Notes under the pieces: generated by a model
Seen by the model: the letters and a program-made list of their open reading frames with translations, nothing else
Told to the model about the DNA's origin: nothing
The model's database searches: none
Shown: one piece after another, positions 1-11,459 of the stretch
Position numbering within the stretch: position 1 is the first letter of the stretch
Layout: every line of letters starts with the position of its first letter
Program-made: the position numbers and the translations under genes
DNA from: Massospora cicadina
Taxonomy: Eukaryota; Entomophthoromycota; Entomophthoromycetes; Entomophthorales; Entomophthoraceae
NCBI GenBank assembly: GCA_022478985.1
Contig: JAKSZP010012118.1
Span: 47,645 to 111,644, forward strand
Direction: 5' to 3'
Length of the DNA: 64,000 nt

Positions 1-1011
1 GCCCACTTCTGGCCCCATGTAGGGCTATATCCTGAGGCTGGAATGTTGGACTCCAAGTGGGCCAATTCCGCCAGTGCGCATATTATAACTGCCGATGTGG
101 CTCATGAGCGTCTGGATGAGAGATGGCGATAGTGGCGGATGGTGTCTTTTTTGAAAGTTGCCCATGTGGAAATGGGGTCCGCGCAATATGGTGCAACAAA
201 CAATTTTGCCAAAGTTGCTGTTCCACCCATGTGGAAAATCCTGGCGACGCAAGCTCTGGGGGGCGGATTTTGCACCAATGTGGGGCCTTTGCAACTGTGA
301 TGGGTAAGTGGTATGTTATCGAGACCAGTCGGTGGTCGGAGAATTCCATTTTCATTGTTTTGAAGTGGGAGATGTGGGGTTGGAATTTCGCCGGCGCTAG
401 AATAAGGTCAATGCGGGTCATGGACCTTATTTGGCCGTCGTGGATGTGGGGACGCATCATGTTTTTAAGCAGTGGGGCATGTCACAGCAGAGCATCCATT
501 AACCCAAGGGTGGCTTTTAGAACGCGTAGTTCTACATGACCCTGTGGGGCGTGGGGTGAGGGCGGCCACCGGTCCATTGGTGAGGTTAGCCAACAGTTCA
601 TGTTGCCGATTAGGAAAGAATCAGGGGTAGTGGGAGGGATTTGACCGACGAGAAAAATTCCCAATGCTCTTGTGCACCGTTTGGGGCATAAATGTTGACG
701 ATTGTGTGTGCAACATCGGCCCATGAGAAGGTGACAACGAGCACTCAGTCATTAAGGAATGTTTCTGAAGATGTAAATTTGAAAAAATTGTTTTTCTGAA
801 TTAGCACCCCACAGTGCTTCGACCAAAAGGATAGGGATGGTAGGAGCATTGTTTTCCAAGCATCCTCAGAACCTTGTGGACAGTGGGTTTCCTGGATGGC
901 CAGGATATCCACAGGTAAATTATTTTGTAAAAAACTCAGTTTCCTAGCCCGGGATGGGGAGGCCTTGAGTCCAGCAATATTCAGCGTCCCTAGAGTGAAG
1001 GTTTCCCCCAT
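1..1011 (-). pseudogene. LINE copy A ORF2, APE-type endonuclease and start of RT, partial
   Basis: The start ATG is at 1011-1009. Endonuclease motifs occur in order: TLNIAGLKA, AIQETHC (catalytic Glu), VNIYAPN, GNMNCW, RIDLIL and FSDHRLVS (Asp-His pair). These are the hallmarks of the APE-like nuclease that nicks target DNA for target-primed reverse transcription. The usual Asp of the GDMN motif is Asn here (it is Asp in copies B and C). In-frame stops occur near 747 and 482, with a frame change between. The reading continues beyond the window edge, so the RT domain is not visible. Confidence 0.85.
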
Positions 1012-2434
1012 TGCACCTTAGGTGCGAGGGGTGGGCCCCCTGGCCCACCAGCCTCTTCCAGGTCCCCACGGGCTTTCACAGCAGCGCGGGTATTAGCAGC
1101 AACGCTATTGGGGTTTTTGTTAATTTTTGCAGAAAGAGTCACATTGGCTTTGGCCTTCACTTTTTGTTTTCCTGACGTCGGACAAATTTTTTGTGGTGCG
1201 GATAAGTTCAGTGCACTGTCGAGTGGGGCAAAAAAAATTCTTTTGGTTGGGATAAGTCCCAAATCAGTTTCAACCAGGGCTTGGGTGCAGCGATTGGGTG
1301 AGATTGAATCTCCCATCAGATCCTCGGATTTTGAGTGGCCCATTCAGCTTGGGCCTCCCAATCTGATTGGGTGATGGATTCCCGAGTTGCTTCTGCTGCG
1401 AAGGTCTCCATGTCCTCCTGGCGTTGTGAGTGTGGGATGGTGGTGGTGACCTTGGCCGCTTCCTTGGCCGCGGTCCTATGGGCCTGCTTGGCCTTCTTCC
1501 GCTCCTGCAGGGAGATGGGCTTTACCAATAGGTAGCAGCCTTGTGCTCCCCACGGGAAAGCCTCTTTGGTGCTTGCGGTTGGTTTGTAGTGCGCCTCTCC
1601 GCTGGCCATGGCCGCTGAGGGGTGCTCTTGGAATGAAACGCCCTCTTTAATGGGGCACGCGTGTGCCTTATGGCCAAACGTGTCACAGTGGGTGCAAATG
1701 GGGGGCGCGCTGTCCATGGTTACCCAGAATGGGTGGGTGGTGTGCCCTGCGATGTCAATAAAGGTGGAGTGCGGGATCTGGGTTAGGTCCTTCGCGATCT
1801 CCTCAGTTGGGGTCAGAACTGCGATAGCTTTGCCAGTGCACAGGTGTGGCATCAGCGTGAAATGTTGCATTTCGAAAGATTGTATTTCGCCCTATATGGT
1901 GAGACCATCTTTAAGGTGTTGCTCCAAAATGTCACGTTTTACCGTAGTAGGCAAAAAGTCAAATGTGAGGAAAATTTGGTTTGATTTTGTCCATCTGGTG
2001 CATTTAGTTTTGACAACCCGTTGCCCTTTGGGGAGGTTGACCACTATGCACACCACTGCAGCCTCATCTGCTGCTATTTTGCTTTCAAAACCTAGGTCCA
2101 GCCAACCGCATGACATGGAGTGAGGTGCAATGTACACCGCGGTTGGGAAAATTTTGTGTACATCTTCACAAAATTTTTCCCATAGGGCCGTTTTTTGGAT
2201 GTCCAGATACACACGGACTCCGAATTCCACCGATGAAAGTGGCTGGGAATGTGGCGTATTGATGTACTGGTTGCATCATGCTTGCCACGCGAGTATCTCT
2301 GGTGAAATTGTGACCGCCGGTTTTTTTAGATTTTTTTCTATTCTGCCAGATTCTCCAGGGCGTTTTTGAACGTTAGAGGCCGCAGGCCTTCCGCCTGCTC
2401 CTCTTGCCTTGCTTGCCCAACTGCTCCCAGACAT
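990..2434 (-). pseudogene. LINE copy A ORF1 (nucleic-acid-binding protein with CCHC knuckle)
   Basis: The start is the ATG at 2434-2432 (MSGSSWA), shared with copies B and C. The N-terminal half (about 2230-1880) has the conserved stretches KCTRWTKSNQIFLTFDFLP and YGEIQSF. A retroviral-type zinc knuckle follows at about 1697-1653 (CTHCDTFGHKAHAC, spacing CX2CX4HX4C), then a Lys/Ala-rich tail. In LINEs of this type ORF1 binds element RNA in the ribonucleoprotein particle. At least one frame change lies near 1880. The family's normal stop (TGA overlapping the ORF2 ATG) has become CAA here, so the frame runs to about 990. Confidence 0.82.
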
Positions 2435-2527
2435 GGGCGCAGACTAATCCCCTCTATGAGATTATCAAACTAGATTTAGTCTTGAATTGAATGGGTTGCA
2501 AAAGTGTTTGCAACGAGAAAGAAAAGT

Positions 2528-3297
2528 ATAATTTTTAAAGGTTAAGACTGGTAAGCGCCTTATTTTGGAGCGCATGGCCACTTTCCTTCCAATTATAATT
2601 AATTGGGAGGGTTTGTCCTAATTAATTCCAACATATTCTCTTTAAATCTGCCTTAATCCCATAAGTCTTTATAAAAGAGTTCTTAATAAGAAAATTGTAA
2701 ATGAGATTTATTGAAATGATGGACATAGCTATTATATATGTGAGTCAAACTGCAGTGGTAATGTATTATAAGCTCATTCAGATTAATAATGTGTTTCCTG
2801 CTGTTCTGTGTTCTTTAGAAGGGTTGATATTGGGTGTGAGGCCAAGCGTTTTTAACTAATATTGTGGCCACAATTTTCTTTTGGGGTTTCACTATCCATA
2901 ATATCTCATACTATGAACTTATGCACTTAATATCAGGGAAAGAACTCTCGGAAATATGAGCTTCAGTGGAATTAATTATGTTAATATCCAAGGTAAATTT
3001 GCTTTAAATAGGGTTGTAAATCTTCACGCGACAGAGGGATTAATTTTCTCAATTTAACTAATTTTATATCTCCACATGGATGAGCTATTGTCAAGTTTGT
3101 GTTGACCGCCAGATGCCTTAATTTTTCCAATGAGGAATACTAAGTCTAAACAGGTGTTCTATGAGGTCATAGATCCTAAAGTATTGGCCACAAAATATGG
3201 ATGTAAATAGAGTATGAAAATTTTGTTATTCCATAAATGGTAGTACCTGATATTTATATAGATCTGAGAACAAATCATAGGCAAATATTTAAAGAAA
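2528..3297. other. AT-rich intergenic DNA
   Basis: No coding signal or RNA gene was seen. The last ~80 bases (3215-3297) resemble 9095-9175; both contain tagatctgagaacaaatca. This suggests a diverged dispersed repeat, with SINE S1 following only the first copy. Confidence 0.5.
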
Positions 3298-3432
3298 GTA
3301 AATAAGGTGGGTTGACCTTGAAACAAATTTACCACGTCAAGTTTTATCTAGACAGTGTTGACTTTAAACCTATTTTAAAACAAAACCTGATTCAAAGTGG
3401 TAGCAGTACCACACCGTTAGGCTAGCAATCTC
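3298..3432 (-). repeat. tRNA-derived SINE, copy S1
   Basis: Read on the minus strand, it begins with a tRNA-like head (TAGCCTAACGGTGTGGTACTG, box A region) and a box B-like segment (AGGTTTTGTTTT). A tail follows that reads GTGGTAAATTTGTTTCAAGG then TCAACCCACCTTATT. The same head-to-tail order is found at 7941-8080 and, on the minus strand, at 23040-23192. The copy is strongly diverged and no clear target duplication was found. Confidence 0.65.
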
Positions 3433-3545
3433 ATATGAGGAAATTATTAATAAATTAATTGAGATCTTTGTACCTTTTCTTTATGCTTGACCTTACAATA
3501 TTTGTTTATTAAAAGTCAAATAAACAAATCTAATTTGAATTACTA

Positions 3546-5484
3546 AGAACCTGCCCGCCGCTAATGTCCTCAGCTTCACTGCCAGCTGCTCAAATATGGG
3601 GCAGCGGTGCAATACCCCCGGCATTTTCCACCTTACAGGAAAATGCATACAGACTAGTCTGTCTGGTATTAAAATTAAAGTAACATTATGTTTTTTCTAA
3701 GGACTTTGTGCTCCACCTAATGCATCTACCTGATTCACCCACACGTTCTTACAATCCCTTGATCAAGTATTTTCTTTTGCTCTGAGTCAATTGTGAAGAA
3801 TTATTCCTATATGCTGAAAAAATAAAAATGATCTTACACTGCTGTTTTTGTACAAGCTGGACTTTCAACTTTTGCCGTTTAAAGGCCATTTTGACGTCAG
3901 TTTACCTTTAAGGAGGAAGCTAATGCTTCAGAGATGACTCCAACAATATATAAAATACACCAATCTCATGACTTAAACTCGCCTTCCAACTGATAACACA
4001 ATGGTGGTGAACTTTGCCATCCCTTATCACCTACCACCCCAAGTATTATATGAGGAATAGATATCATGGGCTTTCAGCCTATGGCTCAACCCCATTCTTT
4101 ACTTCAAAGTTCTTAGGTGTGAAGCGCCTTTAAGCTCCATATGCTACTTCTATTATAACCTTCACCATCCAATTATTACCAAACAAATCCCCAAGTTGCT
4201 GCATAGCAACTGCACCTGAAGATTTCTTTGGGTGCTTGTCAAGAATGGACGACAGGTTTCCCACACTGGTTTGCTTTGGATCATTCTAAAAAAATTTAAT
4301 GTGCTGTAATTAACGCTTTGATACCGAATAAGACAATAAAGTCACACCAATGGTGTCACTTGGGGTATATTGCTGACAGTTCCACTCCTGACTGGTTGCT
4401 TATTAAGCAAGTAACCCAAATTTCCTGCTCCCATAGGCTCACCCTCCATTAACCTTTAGTTATAAACTATAGGAACTGATAGGAGGCTTTGGTAAACATC
4501 TGCTCCCAAACAATATCTCATCTGTCTGATAAGTCTCCCCTTTTTTAATGCTATAATCAATATATAGCAAAAAATATTCTAGGCCTTATTGTATGAGGTT
4601 CTTGAATTGGTGACACCATTGATAGTCCAATCTACACTAGAAACGTTTCTTGATACTGATTACAATGTATTTTCCACCCTTGCTTTTATGCCCCACAAAA
4701 AATGCTGAACCATTCTGAAGCAATCATCAGTTCACTGTTGAAGTTGATGCTTTGCTCAATTTTAACCTCTTTGCAAAAAGCAGCTAAGTTCGTTGGCATG
4801 CTTACAAAGGGTCTATTTCCCTCATAATCCTAGATGGTCACACCCTAAAGGTTAGAATGGCATCCACACCAGATGCCACAAAGCCAACGGATCCATCCAA
4901 AACGTTGCAGAAGTGTCAGGAAATCCAAATTCTAAGAACACCTGCACCAATATTGCCAATTTTTTAGAAAACTCCCAGATGCACTCCTTCAAGCAGAACA
5001 TGATCTAGCCCAATATGTAGAGGGCCCTATACACTTGCACAATTTTACTAAATTCTCCCTTGGTGACTTCAAACCAAATACATCTGATGACCCCACGCTT
5101 TTGCTCTCTACGCTGGTTAAAACATTACACTGTGAGAGGAAGATGCAGCTGAGGATGTGCCTCACAATCCCCCTCCCCTCCACCATGGTTGGCTGGCAAT
5201 TTACCACTTTCCCAACTGGTTGGCATAGTTTTGATTTTTGTATTGGCTCTACTTTGGTTATGAGAGAAATTTGGACTATATTTATTTCTTTATTTCTTTA
5301 TTCTTTTTTAATTTTATTTTATTTTATACTATTTTATTTTTCGTTCCTTTCCTTTACCTTTTTTTGTTGTTCTTATTTCATTTACTTTTCTTTCCACTTT
5401 TCATAACTTTCCATAAAACTTTAATAAAAGTAAAAGTAAACCTCTGACCACCTGTCACATTTTTGCCTCAATTTCATCAAATTA
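3546..5484 (+). repeat. Unknown ~1.9-kb repeat, unit 1
   Basis: First of two head-to-tail, diverged copies. It opens with segment R1 (tggggcagcggtg at 3597-3609, then a cattttccacc block). It ends with a ccactttcccaactggttgg block at about 5203 and an A-rich tail (aataaaagtaaaagtaaa near 5424). Anchor spacing matches unit 2: the R segments are ~1905 bases apart and the end blocks ~1904. An internal block (acaagctggacttt, 3852) matches 5762. The function is unknown. The opening block looks like coding sequence because the residues WGSG..PP.F recur in the same frame in other copies. No known domain was recognised. Confidence 0.6.
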
Positions 5485-7390
5485 CCACCCGCTGCTATAG
5501 TGTGGGGCAGTGGTGAAACTCCCCCAAAGTTTCCTGTCCAGCAGAAAATGCGCTCAGACTGGGTCATCCAGACCTACCAAATCTCTGGGTCAGTTTGTTC
5601 CACCCAAGGATCTTGACGCCCAACTTGTCCATACCCAGTCGGAGTCTTATTCCCCCTGGTACTCCCCAGAGCATCCTGAATTCCAGCAATGGGGTCAAAT
5701 AAGGGAAGATTTCCGTATGCCAAAAAATTTATCAAAAATGGCACAGGTAGTGATGCAACCCACAAGTTGGATTTATTTCAGCCCTTAAAGGGGTACTTAA
5801 ATCTTTGCTTCACATATGAAGCTGAAGCAACCACTCAGCCCTCAACCCTGGGTATCCAGGGTACCCCTCTCCCACAACACAAGATCTGGATCTTAGAAGA
5901 CACCACTTTGTTGGTTCAGTTGCAGGTTTGACCACTCACCTTACCACTTAGTTCCATTTGGTGCTGATGAAAGGTTTGGCAGCCTACTGCTCCAACCTCA
6001 TCTTAAATTTGTAGTCTAAAATTTGGCCGCACGCCTATCTGAGCTCAGGCATCCACCACAATCAGCCCTTATTTTATTATTTTTCCTTGTTGATTCCCCC
6101 TCATGTCATCATCTTTTCTGCCCCCAACCATTTATAAGGGAATACATCAAGGGAGTGCAGGCTATCTATCTGTCCTGTTTTAAGTTGGTTCTTTCAAAAA
6201 AGAAATGTACATCTATTGCCACTTCCATTGGCTCTGCTTTTTCTCTGCCAGTCTTCAAAATGTGGTAACCCCGTATTTTTTCAGTTTAGGTTATAATCTA
6301 CCCCCTCCCCCAAAGACTGCTATTGCAGCTGCTCCAGCAGCACCCAATCATGATATTTTAGCCTAGTGCCACCCACGCTCCCTCAATAAAGAACCAGCTT
6401 AACATTGGTTCATTCCCATGCTTTCACAAAACAAATAAATCAACAGTCATATTATGATACCCCAATCCAGTTTAACCAGAACATTTGAGGCTTATTGCTG
6501 AAGTTGACAATCCAGTAATCCATTAGATAATCCTCACTTTAGATCGAGAAGTTTTCAATTCTGTATGGGATGCTAAGTTTCTCCTTAAGTATATGCCACC
6601 AGCTTAATAACAAACATTCCTCTGTGAATACCAGATTGCTTTTGAAGCAGCTGCCATACCATATTGTCGTCCCCTCCACAAAGCTGTCACCAAATCAGTG
6701 GTGCTTCTCATAGGAGGTATTCCCCTCCTGTAACCCCCAACCTCACTCCGCAAAACAAAATTATGATGAACAAATTACACAGAACCGCCAATGATGCTTT
6801 CAAGAATGTGTGTTGGTAGCTCAGAATCATAAAGCCAAGATTGTGAACCAATATCACCACGTTTTTCAAGCTCCCAAATGCTTAAATTAAAGCCAAAAAA
6901 GCTTTGGACAATTGTATTGGCACCATTTATAGCCAGTAGTTTTCACTAAGTATCGCTCCTCTAGAATATCAAACCACATTCCACCTTTGCTCCGACGCCC
7001 TTGCTCTCTGCCTTGCCCAAGCCCTATTCTGGGATGAAGAATCTGCTGCCAATGATGAGCCCCAGATCCACCATCCACTTTCATCATGAAGCTCTAAGAA
7101 GCTCTCCACTGTCCCACTTGGCTGGTTGTGTTTTCATTTTTGTGTTCATGTCTCATCCAACCTTTTGGACGGTTTGATTCATTTTTGTTCATGTTGTTAT
7201 TATTTTTTTTGTTTTTTGAGCTTTGTTAATATCTATCCCCTGGTCGGTATACCTTATGCTATTTTTTTTTTTTTTTTTTGAGTTTGTTTTGCTTTTGCTT
7301 TTGAATTTTCTCAAGCCTTTTGTTATTGTCTGTCCCCTGGTTGGCTTGTATCAATAAGTCTATAAAAAGATTTATAGTTTTTAACAACCC
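5485..7390 (+). repeat. Unknown ~1.9-kb repeat, unit 2
   Basis: Second copy, directly following the A-rich end of unit 1. It opens with segment R2 (gtggggcagtggtg near 5501) and ends with ccactgtcccacttggctgg near 7107. A T-rich stretch after it (7190-7345) twice repeats a block like ctatcccctggtcggtat. Matching blocks along its length with unit 1 (5762, about 5930-6010 and 6870-7060) show a tandem or dimeric arrangement rather than two random fragments. Reading frames are broken throughout. A weak LDREVFNSVW-like string near 6540 could be a decayed RT motif, but I would not rely on it. Confidence 0.6.
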
Positions 7391-7636
7391 ATTGATGTTA
7401 TAAATTGGCCTTGATTGAACTTCAAAATGCCCAGATTCTTAATTTGATGCTGTTGAATAACCTGAGGCCTGCATAGTCCACAGTGCACTTTCAAAAATAT
7501 TACCAAAGTTCACTCTTAATTACTATAAAACAAACAGAAAAAAGTTGAAAGAATATCTTTGTCTTCTAAAATTTTCTAGTTTTTTTATAGCTATTTTTAG
7601 TTTTAATATCTAAAATCATCTTTGTCTGAAATAGAG

Positions 7637-7928
7637 AAAGGAAAGGATATCCCAGTGGTAGCGTATGGACTCACTACCACTGCCTCCCTGAGTTTGAACC
7701 TGGTAGATGAACTTTGAATAGTGACAATTATGACTATATTGATTTTGCGCACAAATGCCCCAAACTGAGATAGCAAATAGCAAAGGCAGTCTATGAAGTT
7801 ACTTTCCTACTATAAGCCGCACATGGATGTTTTCTGGGTTTATCCTCCTTTCCCATTTTCTTCACTTCCCTTCATAGGTGCAGTATTATCTTCAGGTCAA
7901 CACATCTTGTTTAAATTAAAAAAATTTA
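7637..7928 (+). repeat. tRNA-headed SINE, second family (S4)
   Basis: Starts with a tRNA-like head: atcccagtggtagcgtatgg (as in the D-arm/box A of tRNAs with CAGTGGTAGAGC) and, about 35 bases on, cctgagtttgaacctgg (T-arm/box B). It ends in an A-rich stretch before 7928. It is flanked by tctgaaatagag at 7625-7636 and 7929-7940, a 12-base target duplication. The head differs from S1-S3. It is not called a tRNA gene because the anticodon stem and acceptor do not pair cleanly. Confidence 0.6.
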
Positions 7929-7940
7929 TCTGAAATAGAG

Positions 7941-8080
7941 AGGAGTGAATAGTATAGCGGGGCTGGTTACTGATCCACTCTGGGTTAGGTTTTGATTGAA
8001 ACATGTTTGAAACCAGCACAGGGTAAAAAACTCGGCATGGTATATTTGTCCCAAGGTTGACCCGCCTCATTTATTTTTTA
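7941..8080 (+). repeat. tRNA-derived SINE, copy S2 (best preserved)
   Basis: The head is agtatagcggggctggttac (box A) and ggttttgattgaaac (box B). An unrelated body follows, then a tail ggtatatttgtcccaaggtt and gacccgcctcattta. It is flanked by tctgaaatagag (7929-7940) and tctgaaataga (8081-8091). The same target motif also bounds S4 immediately upstream, so two SINEs of different families inserted at one site. At ~140 bases it is short for a SINE and would depend on LINE machinery. Confidence 0.72.
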
Positions 8081-8091
8081 TCTGAAATAGA

Positions 8092-8340
8092 AGCAGATAT
8101 CCACCCTTGAGTCATCATGGTCAATCCCTTTGATTTTGGAAAGGTTGCATCTATAGTGCAGCCATTCTCAAAGGTCCAGACTTACTGCTAAGATCCAGTC
8201 TTGGACTCCCCATGATGTTAAAACTCCTTTTTAAGTTATCTAATTGTCCATTTGGCTATTTGACTTTATTTATAGGTGATTTAGCATGTTTGGGAGCTCT
8301 GGGTTGAGTCCTTCTATCAACCTTTTGAGCAAACGTTATA
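8092..8340 (+). repeat. Diverged direct repeat P, copy 1
   Basis: Matches 9460-9700 in order: gatatc, tcatggtcaatccct, a ccaga block, gatgttaaaa, then a ttggagc/gggagctctg block. The pair is about 1.37 kb apart in the same orientation. Its nature is unknown. Copy 2 has an 86-codon open frame, but copy 1 is broken, so coding is not supported. Confidence 0.5.
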
Positions 8341-9459
8341 AGATGTTGTCCAATACAATAGATGAAGTCATACTTGATCACCCTTTTTCTTTGTGCAACA
8401 AGTTAAATTTATGATGGAAAACAGGCCTCTTTTTGGCCTGTGAATTTTTCCTGACTACCATCCTTCTGCACCTGTTAGGGGTTTGTTTTGTCAAACCCTC
8501 GTTAGGAAAAGATTTTGTATAACAGTTTATAATAAAGAATGCTACTGCGTTCAGTCAGTGTGAGACTGTCTGGGCTCACCTAACACTAAGCTAACTTATT
8601 TGCCCACTTGCAAAACTACTCATTGCAACTACCTGATGGCAAGAGTTTTATCTCCTGTAACCCATGTGACACAAATTAAACATGCACCCCCGGTGTTAAC
8701 TGTGCCACCATTAATGACCAGACTAAATATTAGGCTGCCTGACTTGCAATATGTCCAAAAGATTTAGACCTCATGCTAGGAATTCACTCTAATCAATCAG
8801 CAATCCAAGAAGAAGTACCTGTTCAAGTAGTTATAAAGGCACACACATCCACATCAGTAAGGTATTCCACATTGGCCACTCATGTACCTCAAGAAAATGT
8901 TACAGGGCCCAAGCCAATGATCACTGACATTGCTGCTAGTACCATATTTTTAGGATTTATAAAAGGCGATGAGACAGTCATGGCTATGCCTGATGGCCAC
9001 ATAGACTTAGTTTCTTAAAGGATTACTGGCCAAATAAGTGGGCTACAAGGGCCTATCCCCAGAAGATTTCCCACAAAATTTTAAAATAAAATAAAATGAG
9101 GAAATTTAGTTATTCTGGAAATGGCTTTAATTGACTAAAATTAAATAGATCTGAGAACAAATCAAAGCAGTATTAATAATTTTTTAATTTTTTTTGAAAC
9201 GTCTGAGTTAATTATTTGATGTTCTAGAATAGGCCTCACCCAAGCTCCAAGAGACCAGATTCTTTATGTATTAATTTTTATTTGGGTTGCCACCCTCAGA
9301 GTTCATTATTACATCATAGGCATATTTTTCTAAAGTTGACCCTTTATAAAATATAAAAACAAATAGATAAAAGTTTTTTGAGCAACTTCATCTACTAACT
9401 TTTTAATTATATAAGTCTGAATTTAGTTTTAAATACTTTAAAAGCATCTTAATTTAGAA
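8341..9459. other. Intergenic, nothing recognised
   Basis: AT-rich sequence. An 81-codon open frame at 8773-9018 has no recognisable motif or composition signal and may be chance or a relic. 9095-9175 resembles 3215-3297. Confidence 0.4.
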
Positions 9460-9700
9460 CCAAATGGATATCGCCAATGAGTTATCATGGTCAATCCCTA
9501 TGAGAATGGAAAAATTGCAGCTATCATTTACCCTTTCTCAAGGGCCAGAACCAACTGTTAAGATTCAGTTTAGGACTTCCCTGATGTTAAAATTTACTTG
9601 TAAGACGTCCAATTGGCCTATACACACTCATCTTTTTATATGGCGCTTTAACCTGTTTAGGGGTACTTTTTGGAGCCCTGCTATTAAACTCTATGCTTCA
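9460..9700 (+). repeat. Diverged direct repeat P, copy 2
   Basis: Second member of the pair described at 8092-8340. It contains the 9464-9724 open frame (86 codons). No motif was recognised. Confidence 0.5.
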
Positions 9701-11411
9701 ACTAAAAAAGAAAGTGTCTTTTAGAAGACGCATCCAAATTGGGGCATTCTCAGAGGTGACTGGAAGCTATTGGTGCTCAATTACTAGACTAAAGCTTCAA
9801 AAGTACTTTCTGGAATGAATTGCTTTCTGGCAGCAACAAAAGAGTCTCAGCTTCTGCTTGTTCAGTTATTTATGAAGATAAAATCTGTTGCAAATTGTCC
9901 TGAACTCTTTTTGTAATCCATTAAGGGTAAATAAATTAAAGTTTACTATGTATGGAAATATGCTATAGTTAGAAGAAGTTGTAGATCCCTTTTTTCTGCG
10001 GAATCTTTTCCCAAGTCATAGTTAGTATCTTAGCTCACTTCATATATAATGATTTCAGCAAAAAATAACGGGGCAGTGACTTTCATAGTGCCCCCACTTA
10101 TTGAATACTTGACAAGTTCTATAATGACATTCAATTTATTGGAGTAAATCATACAAGGAAGTTTTAATTTTTTATTAAATAAATATATATACTGACTATT
10201 TTTTAAGGCTCCAGCTGATTGGAGTAGTGTGCCTCAAAAGGTATTTCTCTTTGAATGAGGTATCTAACCATTTAGGCTATAGTATAATCCTCATTGAGTA
10301 ACAATAACAATACACAATATAGCTCTTTGTATGGCTCACAAGCATGTCAATGAGCAGTCAGGGCGTTAAAGTTGCTTAACACCGTATCCCCATAAAAGAA
10401 TGGCCTCAGGGTAAAACCGCTCAGCAAAGTCTACAATAGACTCGCACCTGTTAAAGAAGAAATTAGGAAACACCATTTAACATGTTGTCATTATTCTGCT
10501 CCAGCAAATCTTGTACAATGAGCTATAGAACGTTATGGTTAGTCATGCTGACTTCACTTACTTTCTGGCATTACCTAATCTTGACTTTCATAGTCCATAG
10601 TTTAATTATAGTGGCCAGCTTACCTGATTTATAAAGCCTTCTATACATAGATCAAACATGGCAATTATTTGTAGAAAACTTTGTTTTGCAAATTTGGATA
10701 AGTTTATTGAATTATTAGAAAATTAACATTTTTTTATATAAGGAAGTGAAGGTCATGAGAATTCCAATCGCACCTTCAGATTGTCTGAATAAAGGGAAGA
10801 AATAAAACGATTTTGAACTGCAGAAGCAGCTGAAGTGGAGGTTGCCTGCATAATGTAAGCAGATTTCCTGTAGTAATAGGAGTTGGAGGGGGAAGCGGTG
10901 GTGATAGTAGATCACCATCTGGAATCATTTTAATTATTGGTGGGCAAAGATTTACCTGGTGTTAATATTTTTTTAATGTTGTAGGCAATAGTTGTACAAG
11001 CGATGGCTCATTGATTTCAGAACTAAACGCAATAAAGTATAAGTCTTATATTGAAACAATAATTGATAAATTTCTGGTGGAGCTTTCAACAGTTTTATAA
11101 AAATAGAGGCGCTTCTTTTAACTCTTTTCTAAAGCAGCTCAAGTTAAAGCTCACAGTTTAAAATGAAACTTTATTTTATAAAAATTCTTGTCCCTATAAT
11201 ATATATTTAAAATATTCAGGGAGAGGGTCGCTCTGTTGTAATCTGTACCATTGTTAATAAATCTATCCAGATTTTTCTTAAGGTTTTCAAAGCGGTGATG
11301 GGAGTAATTGATATTGCTTTCTATATTGAGAACTTAGCAATCATGAGCTATTAAATAGAAGAGAATTGTCTCATATTTCTGCATATTTTTTTGCTAGAAT
11401 GACCAAGGAAA
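9701..11411. other. Intergenic AT-rich DNA, nothing recognised
   Basis: Only short, compositionally random open frames are present, with long A/T runs. No repeat shared with the rest of the window was noticed. Confidence 0.45.
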
Positions 11412-11459
11412 TAGACATTATTATTTTTTTAGTACTAGATGGTATTAGACATTATTATT
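11412..11459 (-). mobile_element. Micro-insertion 1: 20-bp retroposed 3' end with target duplication
   Basis: The direct repeat tagacattattatt (11412-11425 and 11446-11459) flanks tttttagtactagatggtat. On the minus strand this reads as a short sequence ending ...accatctagtact followed by an A run, that is, the last bases of a poly(A) retroposon. The same core, with its own flanking duplication, occurs at 59963-60019. Confidence 0.65.

Larger units (their letters stand above)
1..2527 (-). mobile_element. LINE copy A (L1/Tx1-like), 5' half, cut by window edge
   Basis: Non-LTR retrotransposon read on the minus strand. Its 5' end lies at about 2527, where the sequence shared with copies B and C begins (minus strand: acttttctttctcgttgcaa). 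It contains a short 5' leader, an ORF1 with a CCHC knuckle, and the endonuclease part of ORF2; the reverse transcriptase lies beyond position 1. Copies B and C show that a complete member is about 5.24 kb. Frameshifts and stops make it a dead copy. The target duplication cannot be tested because the 3' end is outside the window. Confidence 0.9.

Noticed and set aside
5238..5447. Phe/Tyr-rich open frame that looks like a membrane protein
   Set aside because: It is the translation of a T-rich stretch at the end of repeat unit 1; composition alone explains the hydrophobicity.
6520..6600. LDREVFNSVW as an RT motif A in repeat unit 2
   Set aside because: No other RT motif in order and not conserved in unit 1.
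7660..7715. Possible tRNA gene (cagtggtagcg ... gtttgaacc)
   Set aside because: D-arm and T-arm look right, but the acceptor and anticodon stems do not pair and the unit has SINE flanks, so it is called a SINE head.
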